A DNA stretch of 64,000 nt from Zafaria cholistanensis (GTDB lineage: Bacteria > Actinomycetota > Actinomycetes > Actinomycetales > Micrococcaceae). This document shows, in pieces, positions 42,050 to 50,784 of the stretch. Where the stretch lies: contig NZ_BKDJ01000012.1 in the NCBI RefSeq assembly GCF_008580665.1, positions 1 through 64,000 of the forward strand, in the 5' to 3' direction. Position 1 is the stretch's first letter. Each line of letters starts with the position of its first letter. The notes beneath the pieces were generated by a model. It was not told the DNA's origin. It saw nothing but the letters and a program-made list of their open reading frames with translations, and searched no databases. A program made the position numbers and the translations under genes.

Positions 42050-43110
42050 ACGTCAAGGCGTCCGCGGTAAGGGGCGGCTGCGAGCTGGCCCAGGTCCGCG
42101 CGCCGGGCCGCACGCGGGGCGCCCCCGGCCGGGCCGCAACCCTTCCCCGCGTCGTTACCCTGACGCCGGCGCCCTCAATCGACAAGGTGTACTTCCTTGA
42201 CCGGGTCCAGGCGGGAGAGGTCAACCGGGCCAAGGGGGTGTCCACGTACTTTGCCGGAAACGGGGTCAACGTGGCCCGTAGCCTCCACCTGGCCGGCAAT
42301 GCGGTGTCAGCCGTTCTTCCGGTGGGCCGGGAAGGACTCGCCGCCGACGGTTGCGATGGCGACTTCCTGCAGGTGGTCCGTGGCGTCGAAGTGGGGCGCC
42401 CCATCCGCACCAATGTGGTCCTGGTCGACGAGTCGGGAGTGACGACGAACATCAATGCCCTCCCGGCTCCGCTGGACCCCGACCAGTGGGGCCGGCTCTG
42501 CCAGGCTGCGGCCGACGAGGTTCGGAGGATCGGGGCGGACTGGTTCGTGCTCGGCGGCGCGTTGCCTGTCGACGTGAGCACCGGAGCCGCGGTTGACGTG
42601 CGGCCCCTTTTCCGATCGATGCGCAGGCTCGGAGTGGCGGTCTGCCTGGACGTGGCCGTCGGAGAAGCCCTGTTGGAATGGGACGAGGACTGCCAGCCCG
42701 ATCTGGTCAAGCCCAACGCCGCGGAGTTGGCACTCATGACCGGGCATCCCGTGCGTTCCCTGCGCGATGCCGTGGAGGCGGCGGCCCTGGTCAGGGCGCG
42801 GGGAGTGGGCACGGTCCTGGCCAGCCTGGGGCCGGACGGCATCCTGGAAGCCGGTGAGCAGGGGGCCCTGTGGGCCCGCGGACCACGAACGAAGGTGGTC
42901 AACACGACGGGCGCGGGAGACGCCGCGCTGGCAGGCTACCTCAGCGTCAAGCGCCGGGACGGACGTGGGCAGCGTTACGGGGCACTGCGGCGGGCCGTCT
43001 CGTGGGGAGCCTTGGCCGTCCAGCAGGAAACGACCATGCTGCCGCGCATCATCGAGAACCCCTCCGATATCCTGATTGGCTCCCCGGAGTGGGGACACCG
43101 GCTCACCTGA
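42046..43110 (+). CDS. PfkB-family sugar (phosphate) kinase, 1-phosphofructokinase-like
   Basis: 354 residues from GTG 42046, which overlaps the transaldolase TGA and has GAAGGAGGGG close upstream. The core begins [19 protein letters not shown] and has the [16 protein letters not shown] substrate-binding segment like FruK/LacC hexose-phosphate kinases. [12 protein letters not shown] follows and the catalytic [14 protein letters not shown] is intact. An atypical basic leader of about 38 residues precedes the fold. It probably phosphorylates the ketose, or ketose phosphate, of the pathway. It is the last gene of the cluster. Confidence 0.88.
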   Translation: MNVKASAVRGGCELAQVRAPGRTRGAPGRAATLPRVVTLTPAPSIDKVYFLDRVQAGEVNRAKGVSTYFAGNGVNVARSLHLAGNAVSAVLPVGREGLAADGCDGDFLQVVRGVEVGRPIRTNVVLVDESGVTTNINALPAPLDPDQWGRLCQAAADEVRRIGADWFVLGGALPVDVSTGAAVDVRPLFRSMRRLGVAVCLDVAVGEALLEWDEDCQPDLVKPNAAELALMTGHPVRSLRDAVEAAALVRARGVGTVLASLGPDGILEAGEQGALWARGPRTKVVNTTGAGDAALAGYLSVKRRDGRGQRYGALRRAVSWGALAVQQETTMLPRIIENPSDILIGSPEWGHRLT

Positions 43111-43162
43111 AGCCATGCCGCAATGTTCCCTCCCGCAAGGGGCGCTCCGGAGGCCTGGCCGC

Positions 43163-43684
43163 TCATCGGAGGGGCAGGTACAGATCCGTGCGCAGCGTGG
43201 CGGGATCCGTCTCCGGGGCCGGTTCGGTGACGTACACCTCCCAGAACGGAAGGCGCGGAGCGCGCCCCTGCTCCTCGACCCAGGCAGTGAGGCGCCGCCA
43301 GGCGTCGGCGAGGGCGTCGTAAGGGCCGAGGTGGGAGAGCACCGCCACGCGGCCCCCGGGCAACTCCGAGGGAACCACGTCCAGGTCCGTCCGGGGGTTG
43401 TCCTGCTCCATCGCGGGCAGCCCGCCCTGCAGCGGACGGATCAGCGGAAAACCAAGCTCCACGTCCACCGTGGCCCCCGGAGGGTGGCGATACAGGGCGA
43501 ACGCGGGACCGACCGGTGGCCTGCCCTCGTCCTGCAAGGCCGCCGAGACGGCCTGGTAGCCGCGGCCGAACAGCCCGGGCAGCGCATCCAGCGCCGCGCC
43601 GGTGGCCTTTACCACGGCGGTCGGGGTCCATTCCACCTCCAGAACGGCGGGTTCCAGGTACGGTCCTCCGGCAGGGATGGCCAT
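43163..43684 (-). CDS. GyrI-like (AraC effector-binding) domain protein
   Basis: 173 residues from ATG 43684 with AAAGGAG 5 bases upstream. It is a single SOUL/GyrI-like small-molecule-binding domain: two repeats, the second with GGRVAVLSHLGPYDALADAWRRL and a PFWEVYVTEP strand. Such proteins bind or hydrolyse drug-like cationic compounds or act as gyrase inhibitors. No DNA-binding domain is attached. It is convergent with the PfkB gene and divergent from the large kinase-aminotransferase gene. Specific role unknown. Confidence 0.8.
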   Translation of the reverse strand: MAIPAGGPYLEPAVLEVEWTPTAVVKATGAALDALPGLFGRGYQAVSAALQDEGRPPVGPAFALYRHPPGATVDVELGFPLIRPLQGGLPAMEQDNPRTDLDVVPSELPGGRVAVLSHLGPYDALADAWRRLTAWVEEQGRAPRLPFWEVYVTEPAPETDPATLRTDLYLPLR

Positions 43685-43946
43685 GATCACTCCTTTGCTG
43701 GGGTCCACTTCTTTGCGGGGTCCACTCCGGGGGTGGGGCGGTTCCCGCTGCGGGCCCGGGAAGCGAAGGCCACGCCTGCAGGGTATCCGTCCCGGCCGCC
43801 AGTAGCGAGGTCCTGCCCGGACACGCGCCCCTCGCCAACGCCGGGTCCGGCCCGAATAATGGGACTGGCGGGCCGGCCCAGCGGCTGCCAGCGAGCGCCC
43901 GGCCGCCACCGCCGGCGGCCGGGGCGCACCACCGACGGGAGGAACC

Positions 43947-46901
43947 ATGAACGACGTCCCGGCTCCGGAACCCGGCGCCCCGGCCGGAGGGCTGCGGCGC
44001 CCGGCGGTGGATGCCGCGCAGGCCGCCCGGATCGCTTCGGCACTCTACGGAGTGGTGGCCACGGCAACGGAACTTGGCAGCAACCAGGACCGCAACTTCC
44101 TGCTGATGTCCGCCGACGCCCGACTGGCAGTGCTGAAAGTGGACAATCCGGCCTTCAGCGTGGTGGAGATCGAGGCACAGAACCTCGCGATCGAACGCCT
44201 CGCGGAAGCCGGGGTACCGGTGGCACGCGTGCTGCCGGGCCTGGACGGCTTCCGGATCCAGCGGGTCTCCGACGACTCCGGCACTGAATACGGGGTCCGG
44301 CTGTTCGAGCACCTCGCCGGCGGATTCCTCCTCGACGCCGGATACCTTTCCCCCGAGGTGCTCGTCGGGATCGGGGCCCTGGTTGGCGAGGTCAGCGCGG
44401 TTTTGGCCGGGTTCGATCACCCGGGCCTGGACCGCGAGCTCCAATGGGACATGCGCCGGGCATTGGCGGTCGTGGAGGACCTGCTCCCCGCCGTTCGCGA
44501 CGAGGACAGGGCGCTGCGGGTGTGGGACGCCGCCGAACGGGCCGAGTCCGTGCTGGTGCCCCTGCGCCCGTTCCTGCCCGTGCAGCCGATCCACGGGGAC
44601 CTGACCGATGACAACATCATCGCCGCACCCGGCCCGGACGGGCGGCCGCGGGCGGCCGGGGTGATCGACTTTGGCGACCTGGCCATCGGATGGCGCGTTG
44701 CCGAACTGGCGGTCACCTGCGCATCCCTGCTCAACCACAACCCGGAGGACCCGCTGGCGGTACTCGAGGCCGTGCGCGCGTTCCACGAACGCTTCGCGCT
44801 GTCCCGGGAAGAGGCGGTGGCCCTGTGGCCGCTGATCGTCCAGCGTGCTGCGGTGCTGGTGGCCAGCGGCTGGCAGCAGCTGGCGCTGGAGGCGGACAAC
44901 GAATATGCGGCGGAACGCATGGACGGCGAATGGGCGATCTTCGAGGCGGCTGCCTCGATCCCGCTCGAGGTAGGGGTGGCCGCGGTGCTGGACGCACTGG
45001 GCGTCCCGGTGGGGGCGCTGGAGAACGTCGGCGAACTGCTGATGCTCCCAGAGGCATACGTGCTGGACCTGGGCGTGGAAAGTCCGCTGCTCGACGCCGG
45101 AAAATGGCTCGGGCCCGATGCCGAGGACACGCTGGGGGTGGAGGCGCTGCGCACCCACGACGCGGTGGTCCTGCCCTACGGGGTGCCCCGGCTGACCCGC
45201 ACCCGCACCGATTCGCGCGCCGCCGCGGATACCGTGCCGCTGGGCCTGCAGCTCTACCTGAACCGTGCCCTCCCGCTGGCCGCCCCCTGGCCGGCCCAAC
45301 TGACCCGCACCGGAATTGGTGAGGTCGAGCTGCGCCGGGCCGATGGGTTGCGCCTGGCCGTCGGCGGCCTGGCCGCCGATCCGGAGGCCGGGGGCGAGTC
45401 CTCCCCGCCAGCCCGCACCCTCGCCGCCGGCGAGGCGTTCGGTGAGGCCCCGGCGTCGTACCCCGGCCTCACCCCGCCACTGTCCGTCCAGCTGGTCACC
45501 CCGGACGCACCGGAAGAAGTGCCCCGGTTCACGTCCCCGGGCCTGGCACCCGCCTGGCGGCGGCTGCTGCGCGATCCGGCCCCCCTGTTCGGGCTGGAGG
45601 CCTCACCCGCTGCCGTGGACCCGGCCGGGGAGCAGCTGCGCCGCAACCGGACCTTCTCCTCGGCGCAGGAGCGCTACTACCACCGCCCGCCGCAGATCGA
45701 GCGCGGCTGGCGGCACCACCTGGTGGACACCGGCGGGCGCAGCTACGTGGACCTGGTCAACAACGTCACGGGCCTGGGCCACGGCCACCCGGCCGTTGCC
45801 GCGGCGGCCGCGGAGCAGCTGCGCCTGCTGAATACCAACTCCCGTTTCCTCTACCGCAGCCTCGCCGACTACGGGGAGCGCCTGGTGGCGCTGGCGCCGG
45901 AGGGCCTGGACACGGTGATGCTGGTCAACAGCGGAACTGAGGCAGTGGACCTGGCCCTGCGCCTGGCATGGGCGGCGACCGGGCGGCGGACCGTGGTGGC
46001 GCTGCGCGAGGCCTACCACGGCTGGTCCATCGGCGCTGACGCGGTGACCACCAGTGCGTACGACAACCCCCACGCGCTCGCCTCCCGACCGGACTGGGTA
46101 CACGTGGCCGACGTGCCCAACCCCCTGCGCGGCACCCACCGGGGACTGGGGGCTGGGGTCGGCTACGCCGAAGACCTGGCCGCCGACCTGGAGCGGCTGG
46201 ACGCCGAAGGCAGGCCCGTCGCCGGGTTCATCTGCGAGCCGATCCTGGGCAACGCCGGGGGTGTCCTGCCGCCCGCCGGGTACCTGGCGGAAGCCTATGC
46301 TGCTGTCCGGGCGCACGGCGGACTCTGCATCGCCGACGAAGTGCAGGTGGGATTCGGCAGGACCGGGGAATTCTGGGCCTTCACTGCCCAGGGGGCGGTT
46401 CCGGACATCATCACCATCGCCAAGCCCATGGGCAACGGCTACCCGATCGGCGGGGTCATCACCACCCGGGCCATCGCGGAGGCGCTGGGCCACGAAGGCA
46501 TGTTCTTCTCTTCCGCGGGCGGCTCGCCGGTGGGCTGCCGGGTGGGGCTGGCGGTGCTGGACGCGATGGAGGACGAGGGGCTGGAGCGCAATGCCCGCAT
46601 GGTCGGAGCCCATCTGAAGGCCCGGCTGGAGGCGCTGGGGGAGCGGCACCAGCTGGTCGCCCATGTGCACGGGGTGGGCCTGTACCTGGGCGTGGAACTG
46701 GTGCGGGACCGGCAGACGCTGGAGCCGGCGGCCGCCGAGGCCGCGGCGATCTGCGAGCGGCTGCTCACGCTCGGGGTGATCGTCCAGCCGACCTCCGAGC
46801 GGCGGAACGTGCTGAAGGTGAAGCCGCCCCTGTGCCTGACCATGGAGAGCGCCGACTTTGTGGTCGAGGCACTGGACCACGTGCTTTCCACCGGCTGGTA
46901 G
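43947..46901 (+). CDS. Three-part fusion: APH kinase, unassigned middle domain, AGXT2L-like PLP lyase
   Basis: 984 residues. Residues 25-330 form an APH/choline-kinase fold with the catalytic loop IHGDLTDDNIIA and metal loop VIDFGDL. Residues about 340-560 do not match a family I can name; relatives of this architecture carry an M23-like domain here, but I see no HxxxD/HxH zinc ligands. Residues 575-980 form a class III aminotransferase fold with IADEVQVGFGRTG and the PLP Lys in TIAKPMGNGYPIGGV. The GNG-x-P form of the Lys motif is that of AGXT2L phospho-lyases. The likely reaction is phosphorylation of a hydroxyl on an amine, then elimination of phosphate and ammonia. Confidence 0.82.
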   Translation: MNDVPAPEPGAPAGGLRRPAVDAAQAARIASALYGVVATATELGSNQDRNFLLMSADARLAVLKVDNPAFSVVEIEAQNLAIERLAEAGVPVARVLPGLDGFRIQRVSDDSGTEYGVRLFEHLAGGFLLDAGYLSPEVLVGIGALVGEVSAVLAGFDHPGLDRELQWDMRRALAVVEDLLPAVRDEDRALRVWDAAERAESVLVPLRPFLPVQPIHGDLTDDNIIAAPGPDGRPRAAGVIDFGDLAIGWRVAELAVTCASLLNHNPEDPLAVLEAVRAFHERFALSREEAVALWPLIVQRAAVLVASGWQQLALEADNEYAAERMDGEWAIFEAAASIPLEVGVAAVLDALGVPVGALENVGELLMLPEAYVLDLGVESPLLDAGKWLGPDAEDTLGVEALRTHDAVVLPYGVPRLTRTRTDSRAAADTVPLGLQLYLNRALPLAAPWPAQLTRTGIGEVELRRADGLRLAVGGLAADPEAGGESSPPARTLAAGEAFGEAPASYPGLTPPLSVQLVTPDAPEEVPRFTSPGLAPAWRRLLRDPAPLFGLEASPAAVDPAGEQLRRNRTFSSAQERYYHRPPQIERGWRHHLVDTGGRSYVDLVNNVTGLGHGHPAVAAAAAEQLRLLNTNSRFLYRSLADYGERLVALAPEGLDTVMLVNSGTEAVDLALRLAWAATGRRTVVALREAYHGWSIGADAVTTSAYDNPHALASRPDWVHVADVPNPLRGTHRGLGAGVGYAEDLAADLERLDAEGRPVAGFICEPILGNAGGVLPPAGYLAEAYAAVRAHGGLCIADEVQVGFGRTGEFWAFTAQGAVPDIITIAKPMGNGYPIGGVITTRAIAEALGHEGMFFSSAGGSPVGCRVGLAVLDAMEDEGLERNARMVGAHLKARLEALGERHQLVAHVHGVGLYLGVELVRDRQTLEPAAAEAAAICERLLTLGVIVQPTSERRNVLKVKPPLCLTMESADFVVEALDHVLSTGW

Positions 46902-46927
46902 CCGGGGCGTTGGAGCAAAACCGTCCT

Positions 46928-47263
46928 TTACGGCACCAGGGCCAGGTGCTCGGGCCGCGGCGCCACCACCAAGTCCCCGTACTCGGGGTGCTTGGCCAGG
47001 TAGGCCTTGATGTACGGGCAGACCGGCACCAGGCGCATCCGGGCCTGGCGCGTCCCGTCGAGGGCCGCGCCGGCCAGCCTCGAGGCCAGCCCCTGCCCGG
47101 CATAGGCGTCGTCGATGCGGGTGTGGTAGAAGATCCGCAGCGGCCCGGCTGCGTCCTCGAAGGGAACGTAGAGCGTCTTGCCGATCACGGCGTCTCCGTC
47201 GAGCAGTTCGTAGCGGTGCCATTCCGGATTGTGACGGGCGACGATGGCGGCGGTTCCGGTCAT
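46928..47263 (-). CDS. Small GNAT-like N-acetyltransferase (YidJ/GCN5-related type)
   Basis: 111 residues from ATG 47263 with AAAAAAGGAG upstream. It matches the short acetyltransferase family with RYELLDGDAVIGKTLYV, IFYHTRIDDAYAGQGLASRLAGAALD (acetyl-CoA loop Q-G-x-x) and LVPVCPYIKAYLAKHPEYGDLV at the end. The family has a conserved Cys in the VPVCPY segment, present here. Probable cytosolic acetyl transfer, substrate unknown. It is convergent with the kinase-lyase fusion, 26 bases apart. Confidence 0.85.
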   Translation of the reverse strand: MTGTAAIVARHNPEWHRYELLDGDAVIGKTLYVPFEDAAGPLRIFYHTRIDDAYAGQGLASRLAGAALDGTRQARMRLVPVCPYIKAYLAKHPEYGDLVVAPRPEHLALVP

Positions 47264-47582
47264 TGTGGCTCCTTTTTTGGGGGGGCTTGGCGGGGACTCG
47301 GCGGGGGCTGCGCTGCGGCGGGGAGCCGGGCGGGGCCAAGTGCGTTCTTGAACGGAGTGCGTACCTGCACGGAGTGCGTGCCTGCGCGGGCTTGGACGCG
47401 CATTTCCGGCCCGAATGCTTCCCTTGCAGGCAAAGGGCTGGCCATGCGGGAAAGGTTCCATTTCATTGTGCCCCCGGTTTCGGCAGCTCAGGTACTGCTT
47501 CTTGGGCACGGAAACGCAGGACCCGGGCGTGGACCCCCGAGGGGTGGAGGCCCCGCCGGTGCCGCGGACCGCCCCGGGAAGG
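47264..47582. other. Intergenic region with a 17-bp tandem repeat
   Basis: No gene is supported. Two 17-bp units starting CGGAGTGCGT lie at 47353-47369 and 47370-47386 and differ at two positions. The right part is GC-rich and could hold the terminator of the TetR gene, though no clean hairpin stands out. Confidence 0.45.
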
Positions 47583-48266
47583 TCAAGGGCCCCCGGGAAC
47601 GGGGCTTTGGAGGGCCTTCAGGATCTGGCGGAACGCTTCCAGACGGCGCGGGGCGGCGGAGGGGTCGCGGGAGGCATCGATGCCGGCTTCCCGGATTGCG
47701 CCGACCAGGAGTGCTGCGATGGATGCGACGTCCAGGTGCGCGGGGATGTATCCACGCTCCCGGGCCTGTCCCAGCTCCGCCGTGATCGTGTCGAGCGTGT
47801 GCTGGGAGCCAACGCCGCGGTGCTTCATGCCCACCAGCTGCGGCCCCGACACGTTATAGAACAAACCGAGCTGGCGCTGGGTAGCGAGGTCAAGCATGGC
47901 GCGCGGATAGGCGCAAAGGCGCTCGATCCAGTCGGCCTGTTCGGCGGCGCTGCTTTCGGCTTGCACGATCAGGTCCCGGCCCAGCGTTTGGTATGCCTCG
48001 GCCAGCAGATCCCCCCGCCCGCCCGGGAAGTGCGCGTAGAGGGTGGCCCGGGAGGTGCCGGCGCGCCCGGTGATCCGCTGGATGGTGGCGCCGTCCAACC
48101 CCGTGACGGAGATGACGTCCAGGGCGGCCCGCACCAGGTCCTGGCGGGTGCGGAGGTGCTGGCGCTCGCGCAGGGATGGCCTGGCGGCGGCAGGTGCGGG
48201 GCCGCCGCCTTCCCTTCCCTCCGGCGGGCTGCCGGAGGGAAGGGAAGGCGTCCGGGTGGGACTCAT
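47583..48266 (-). CDS. TetR-family regulator (paralogue of 15589-16224)
   Basis: 227 residues with a Ser/Pro/Gly-rich head of about 25 residues, then a helix-turn-helix with AGTSRATLYAHFPGGRGDLL and a ligand domain with GLFYNVSGPQL. Its ATG overlaps the stop of the kinase-lyase gene as ATGA, so it is the second gene of that transcript and is likely autoregulated through the dyad at 50667-50683. The close similarity to the TetR at 15589-16224, including the recognition helix, suggests the two recognise similar operators. Confidence 0.87.
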   Translation of the reverse strand: MSPTRTPSLPSGSPPEGREGGGPAPAAARPSLRERQHLRTRQDLVRAALDVISVTGLDGATIQRITGRAGTSRATLYAHFPGGRGDLLAEAYQTLGRDLIVQAESSAAEQADWIERLCAYPRAMLDLATQRQLGLFYNVSGPQLVGMKHRGVGSQHTLDTITAELGQARERGYIPAHLDVASIAALLVGAIREAGIDASRDPSAAPRRLEAFRQILKALQSPVPGGP

Positions 48267-50572
48267 GCGCGCACGGCTGTTCTGTCACTTTCCGCGGCGA
48301 GGGCGGCGCCCAGGGCGTCGGCGACACGGTCCAGTTCGTCCCGCTCGATCACCAGCGGGGGGCGGATCTTCAGGACGTTCTCGTGCGGACCGATGCGGCT
48401 GATGAGGATCCCCTCCTTCAGGAGCGCTTCGACGATGCGCTTGGCCGCGGCACTGTCGGGGGCGCCGTGTTCGTCCACCAGGGCCACTCCGAAGAACAGG
48501 CCCCGTCCCTTGGCGGCCGCCACCCGGGGCTCGCGTTCGGCGATCCCGCCCAGCCGCCGGGCCACGTGGCGTCCCAGGTCCCCGGCGCGCGCCACGAGCC
48601 CGCGGTCTCTGACCTCGGCCAGCACGGCCCGGCCGGCCGCCGCGGCCGCGGGAGTGCCGGCGAAGGTGTTGAAGTACATGTTGGCGCTGCTGAAGTCCTC
48701 AAGGATCGCCTGCGTCGTCACCACGCCTCCGAGGGGATACCCGTTGCCCAGCGGCTTGCCGAGGGTGACCATGTCGGGGGCGATGCCGGTGGCCTGGTGC
48801 CCCCACCAGAAGTCACCCAGGCGGCCCAGGCCGGCCTGTACCTCGTCGGAAATGATCAGGCCACCGGCTGCGCGGACCCGCTCGACCAGCCCGGACAGGT
48901 ATCCCTCCGGCAGGCGGGGGAGACCCTCCGTGGAGAAGGCGGGATCGACGAGCAGGGCCGCGAGCCCATGGCCCTCCTCTTGGAGCGAGGCGATAACCCG
49001 GTCGACCTGCGCGAACGCGGCGGCGAGCAGGTCCCCCGCGTCCTCCGGCCGGACGTCGTCCAAGTCCGGGACGGTGATCGCGCGCACATGCCTGCCAAGG
49101 GGTTCGGAGACCGTGAGGCCCGTCGTGAGCTCCGCCAGCGAGATGGTGTTGCCGTGGTAGCTGTGGTCCGTGACGATCACCCCGGCGCGCCCGGTGCGGT
49201 GGCGGGCGATGCGCAGCGCCAGTTCATTGGACTCGGACCCGCTGTTGGTGAAGTACACCCGGTCCAGCGGGGCGTCGAAGGTGGCCAGCAGTTCTTCGGC
49301 GTAGTCGACGACGGGTTCGCTGAGGTAGCGCGTGTGGACGTTGTAGGTGTGCATTTGCGCGCACACCGCGTCAGCCACGCGGCGGTTGGCGTGCCCGACC
49401 TGCGGCACGTTGTTGTAGGCGTCGAGGTAGCGCCTGCCGTCCGCGTCGGTCAGCCACACACCTTCGCCGGCGACGAAGTGCAGGGGCCGGTCGTAGAACA
49501 GCGGCGAGTAGGGGCCGATGGTCCTGCCCCGCCTGTCCAGCAGGTCGCTGTCGCGGTCCGAAGGCGATACTTCTTCTGCCGATTCGTTGAACGACCGGCA
49601 CATCTCCAGGACCGCGGGCAGGACCTCGGCGCGCAGGAAGGCGCTTGTCTCGTCTCCGGGCCGGTCGGCCGCCCACCCCAGGTACGTGAGGCCGCGGGCG
49701 AGGACGAGGGCCTGCAGCGAGGCCAGGGCCCGGGAGGGGATCTGGACGTGCTGCCCGTATCCCTTCAGCAGCGCGTCGCGGTACTCGTCCACGCGGGGGT
49801 GGCGGTGGTACCAGAACAGGACGGTGGCCAGGTCGAAGAGCCACCAGCCCTCGCCGAAGTCGTCGAAGTCGATCAGCGTCAGCTCCCCGCGGGCCGAAAG
49901 GACGTTTTCGGGGGTGAAGTCGGAGTGGATGACCCCGTAGACGTCGGGGCCGGTGCCCAGTCGCGAGAGGTGGCGGCGGATGCCGGCGAGGGCTTCCGAG
50001 ATGGCCTCGCGGTCCGTCTCGGTGTCAGCCAGCCGGCGGGGGTCGCCCCAGAGGGGAGAGGGTCCTGCGAGGCCGTCGATGTCCCATGCGGGCCGGCTGT
50101 AGCCGGCGATCCGGCCAAGCCTGCGGGAAGCCACGTGGAAGCGGCCGCAGAGATCGCCCAACCGGGAGAAGGTCTCGGCCGCCGGGTTGTCCTGGCCCAA
50201 CCAGGCGTCGCCGGCGTCGCCCAACGGCGAAGAGTCCGGGACCCACCGCTGCACATCGACGTGGTGGCGGCGGCCCTGCCCGTCGTCCACCAGCGCGAAG
50301 AATTCCCCGTCCACGGAGGGGACGACCTCGGGCACAGGAAGGCCGGCTTCGCGCAGGGCCACCATGTAGTCGTTCTCCGTGCGCACCTCCGCGTCGGTAC
50401 GGTGCCCGTACCGGTGGATGCGCAGGGCGTAGGAGCCGCGGGTTTCGGTGACCTTGAAGACCACGTTCTCGCGGTGCTTCACAAAAGTGACCTCCGCGTC
50501 GGCGGCGAGCCCGAACGGCGCAAGGGCCCGCCCGGCCAGGGCCAGTGCGGCTTCGCGGGACAGATTGGACAT
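48263..50572 (-). CDS. APH kinase / AGXT2L-like PLP phospho-lyase fusion
   Basis: 769 residues from ATG 50572 with GGAAGGAA upstream; an earlier in-frame start at 50620 lacks a site. The kinase part (about 1-330) has VIHSDFTPENVLS and LIDFDDFG. The PLP part (about 350-765) has YFTNSGSESNELALRIAR, ISDEVQAGLGRLG and the PLP Lys in TLGKPLGNGYPLGGV. In animals an APH-family hydroxylysine kinase and an AGXT2L2 phospho-lyase act in sequence on one substrate, so this fusion probably performs both steps on a hydroxylated amine or amino acid. It is divergent from an SDR and a permease, which fits a small catabolic cluster. Confidence 0.85.
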   Translation of the reverse strand: MSNLSREAALALAGRALAPFGLAADAEVTFVKHRENVVFKVTETRGSYALRIHRYGHRTDAEVRTENDYMVALREAGLPVPEVVPSVDGEFFALVDDGQGRRHHVDVQRWVPDSSPLGDAGDAWLGQDNPAAETFSRLGDLCGRFHVASRRLGRIAGYSRPAWDIDGLAGPSPLWGDPRRLADTETDREAISEALAGIRRHLSRLGTGPDVYGVIHSDFTPENVLSARGELTLIDFDDFGEGWWLFDLATVLFWYHRHPRVDEYRDALLKGYGQHVQIPSRALASLQALVLARGLTYLGWAADRPGDETSAFLRAEVLPAVLEMCRSFNESAEEVSPSDRDSDLLDRRGRTIGPYSPLFYDRPLHFVAGEGVWLTDADGRRYLDAYNNVPQVGHANRRVADAVCAQMHTYNVHTRYLSEPVVDYAEELLATFDAPLDRVYFTNSGSESNELALRIARHRTGRAGVIVTDHSYHGNTISLAELTTGLTVSEPLGRHVRAITVPDLDDVRPEDAGDLLAAAFAQVDRVIASLQEEGHGLAALLVDPAFSTEGLPRLPEGYLSGLVERVRAAGGLIISDEVQAGLGRLGDFWWGHQATGIAPDMVTLGKPLGNGYPLGGVVTTQAILEDFSSANMYFNTFAGTPAAAAAGRAVLAEVRDRGLVARAGDLGRHVARRLGGIAEREPRVAAAKGRGLFFGVALVDEHGAPDSAAAKRIVEALLKEGILISRIGPHENVLKIRPPLVIERDELDRVADALGAALAAESDRTAVRA

Positions 50573-50657
50573 GTGGTTCCTTCCAGGGAGGGGCCAGGCG
50601 GCCGCACTTCTGTAGTCCACCCCATGGTGGCAGGCGATTCCGATGCCCGTAAGCGCA

Positions 50658-50701
50658 GTCTGCTAACTAGACTTAGAGTCTAGCAAACAGACCGCTATAT
50701 C
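50658..50701. promoter_or_regulatory. Divergent promoter with nested TAGAC-N5-GTCTA dyad
   Basis: CTAGAC (50667-50672), spacer TTAGA, GTCTAG (50678-50683) is a perfect dyad. An outer pair, GTCTG (50658-50662) and CAGAC (50688-50692), is symmetrical about the same centre with 4-base gaps on both sides. For the plus-strand SDR, -35 TTAGAG (50673-50678) and -10 TATATC (50696-50701) are 17 bases apart, so the dyad covers the -35. The core dyad matches that at 10038-10052. Confidence 0.68.
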
Positions 50702-50784
50702 TGGCAGGGAGTGGCGCGGACTACATTCGCACCCACGGCCCAAAGGGGGCCGGGGCCCGAAGAATCAGGAATGGAGCGGCCGCC

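Noticed and set aside
28837-43110. Direct assignment as the apiose or the sulfo-transketolase pathway
   Set aside because: Split transketolase and a TIM-barrel isomerase fit, but the kinase is PfkB type and a transaldolase, aldehyde dehydrogenase and several dehydrogenases are added; no sulfo-sugar or apiose signature gene is evident.
42975-45299. 774-codon minus-strand open frame over the GyrI-like gene and the kinase-lyase fusion
   Set aside because: Its content is Gly/Arg/Gln-rich without motifs, and genes with catalytic motifs occupy the same DNA in other frames.
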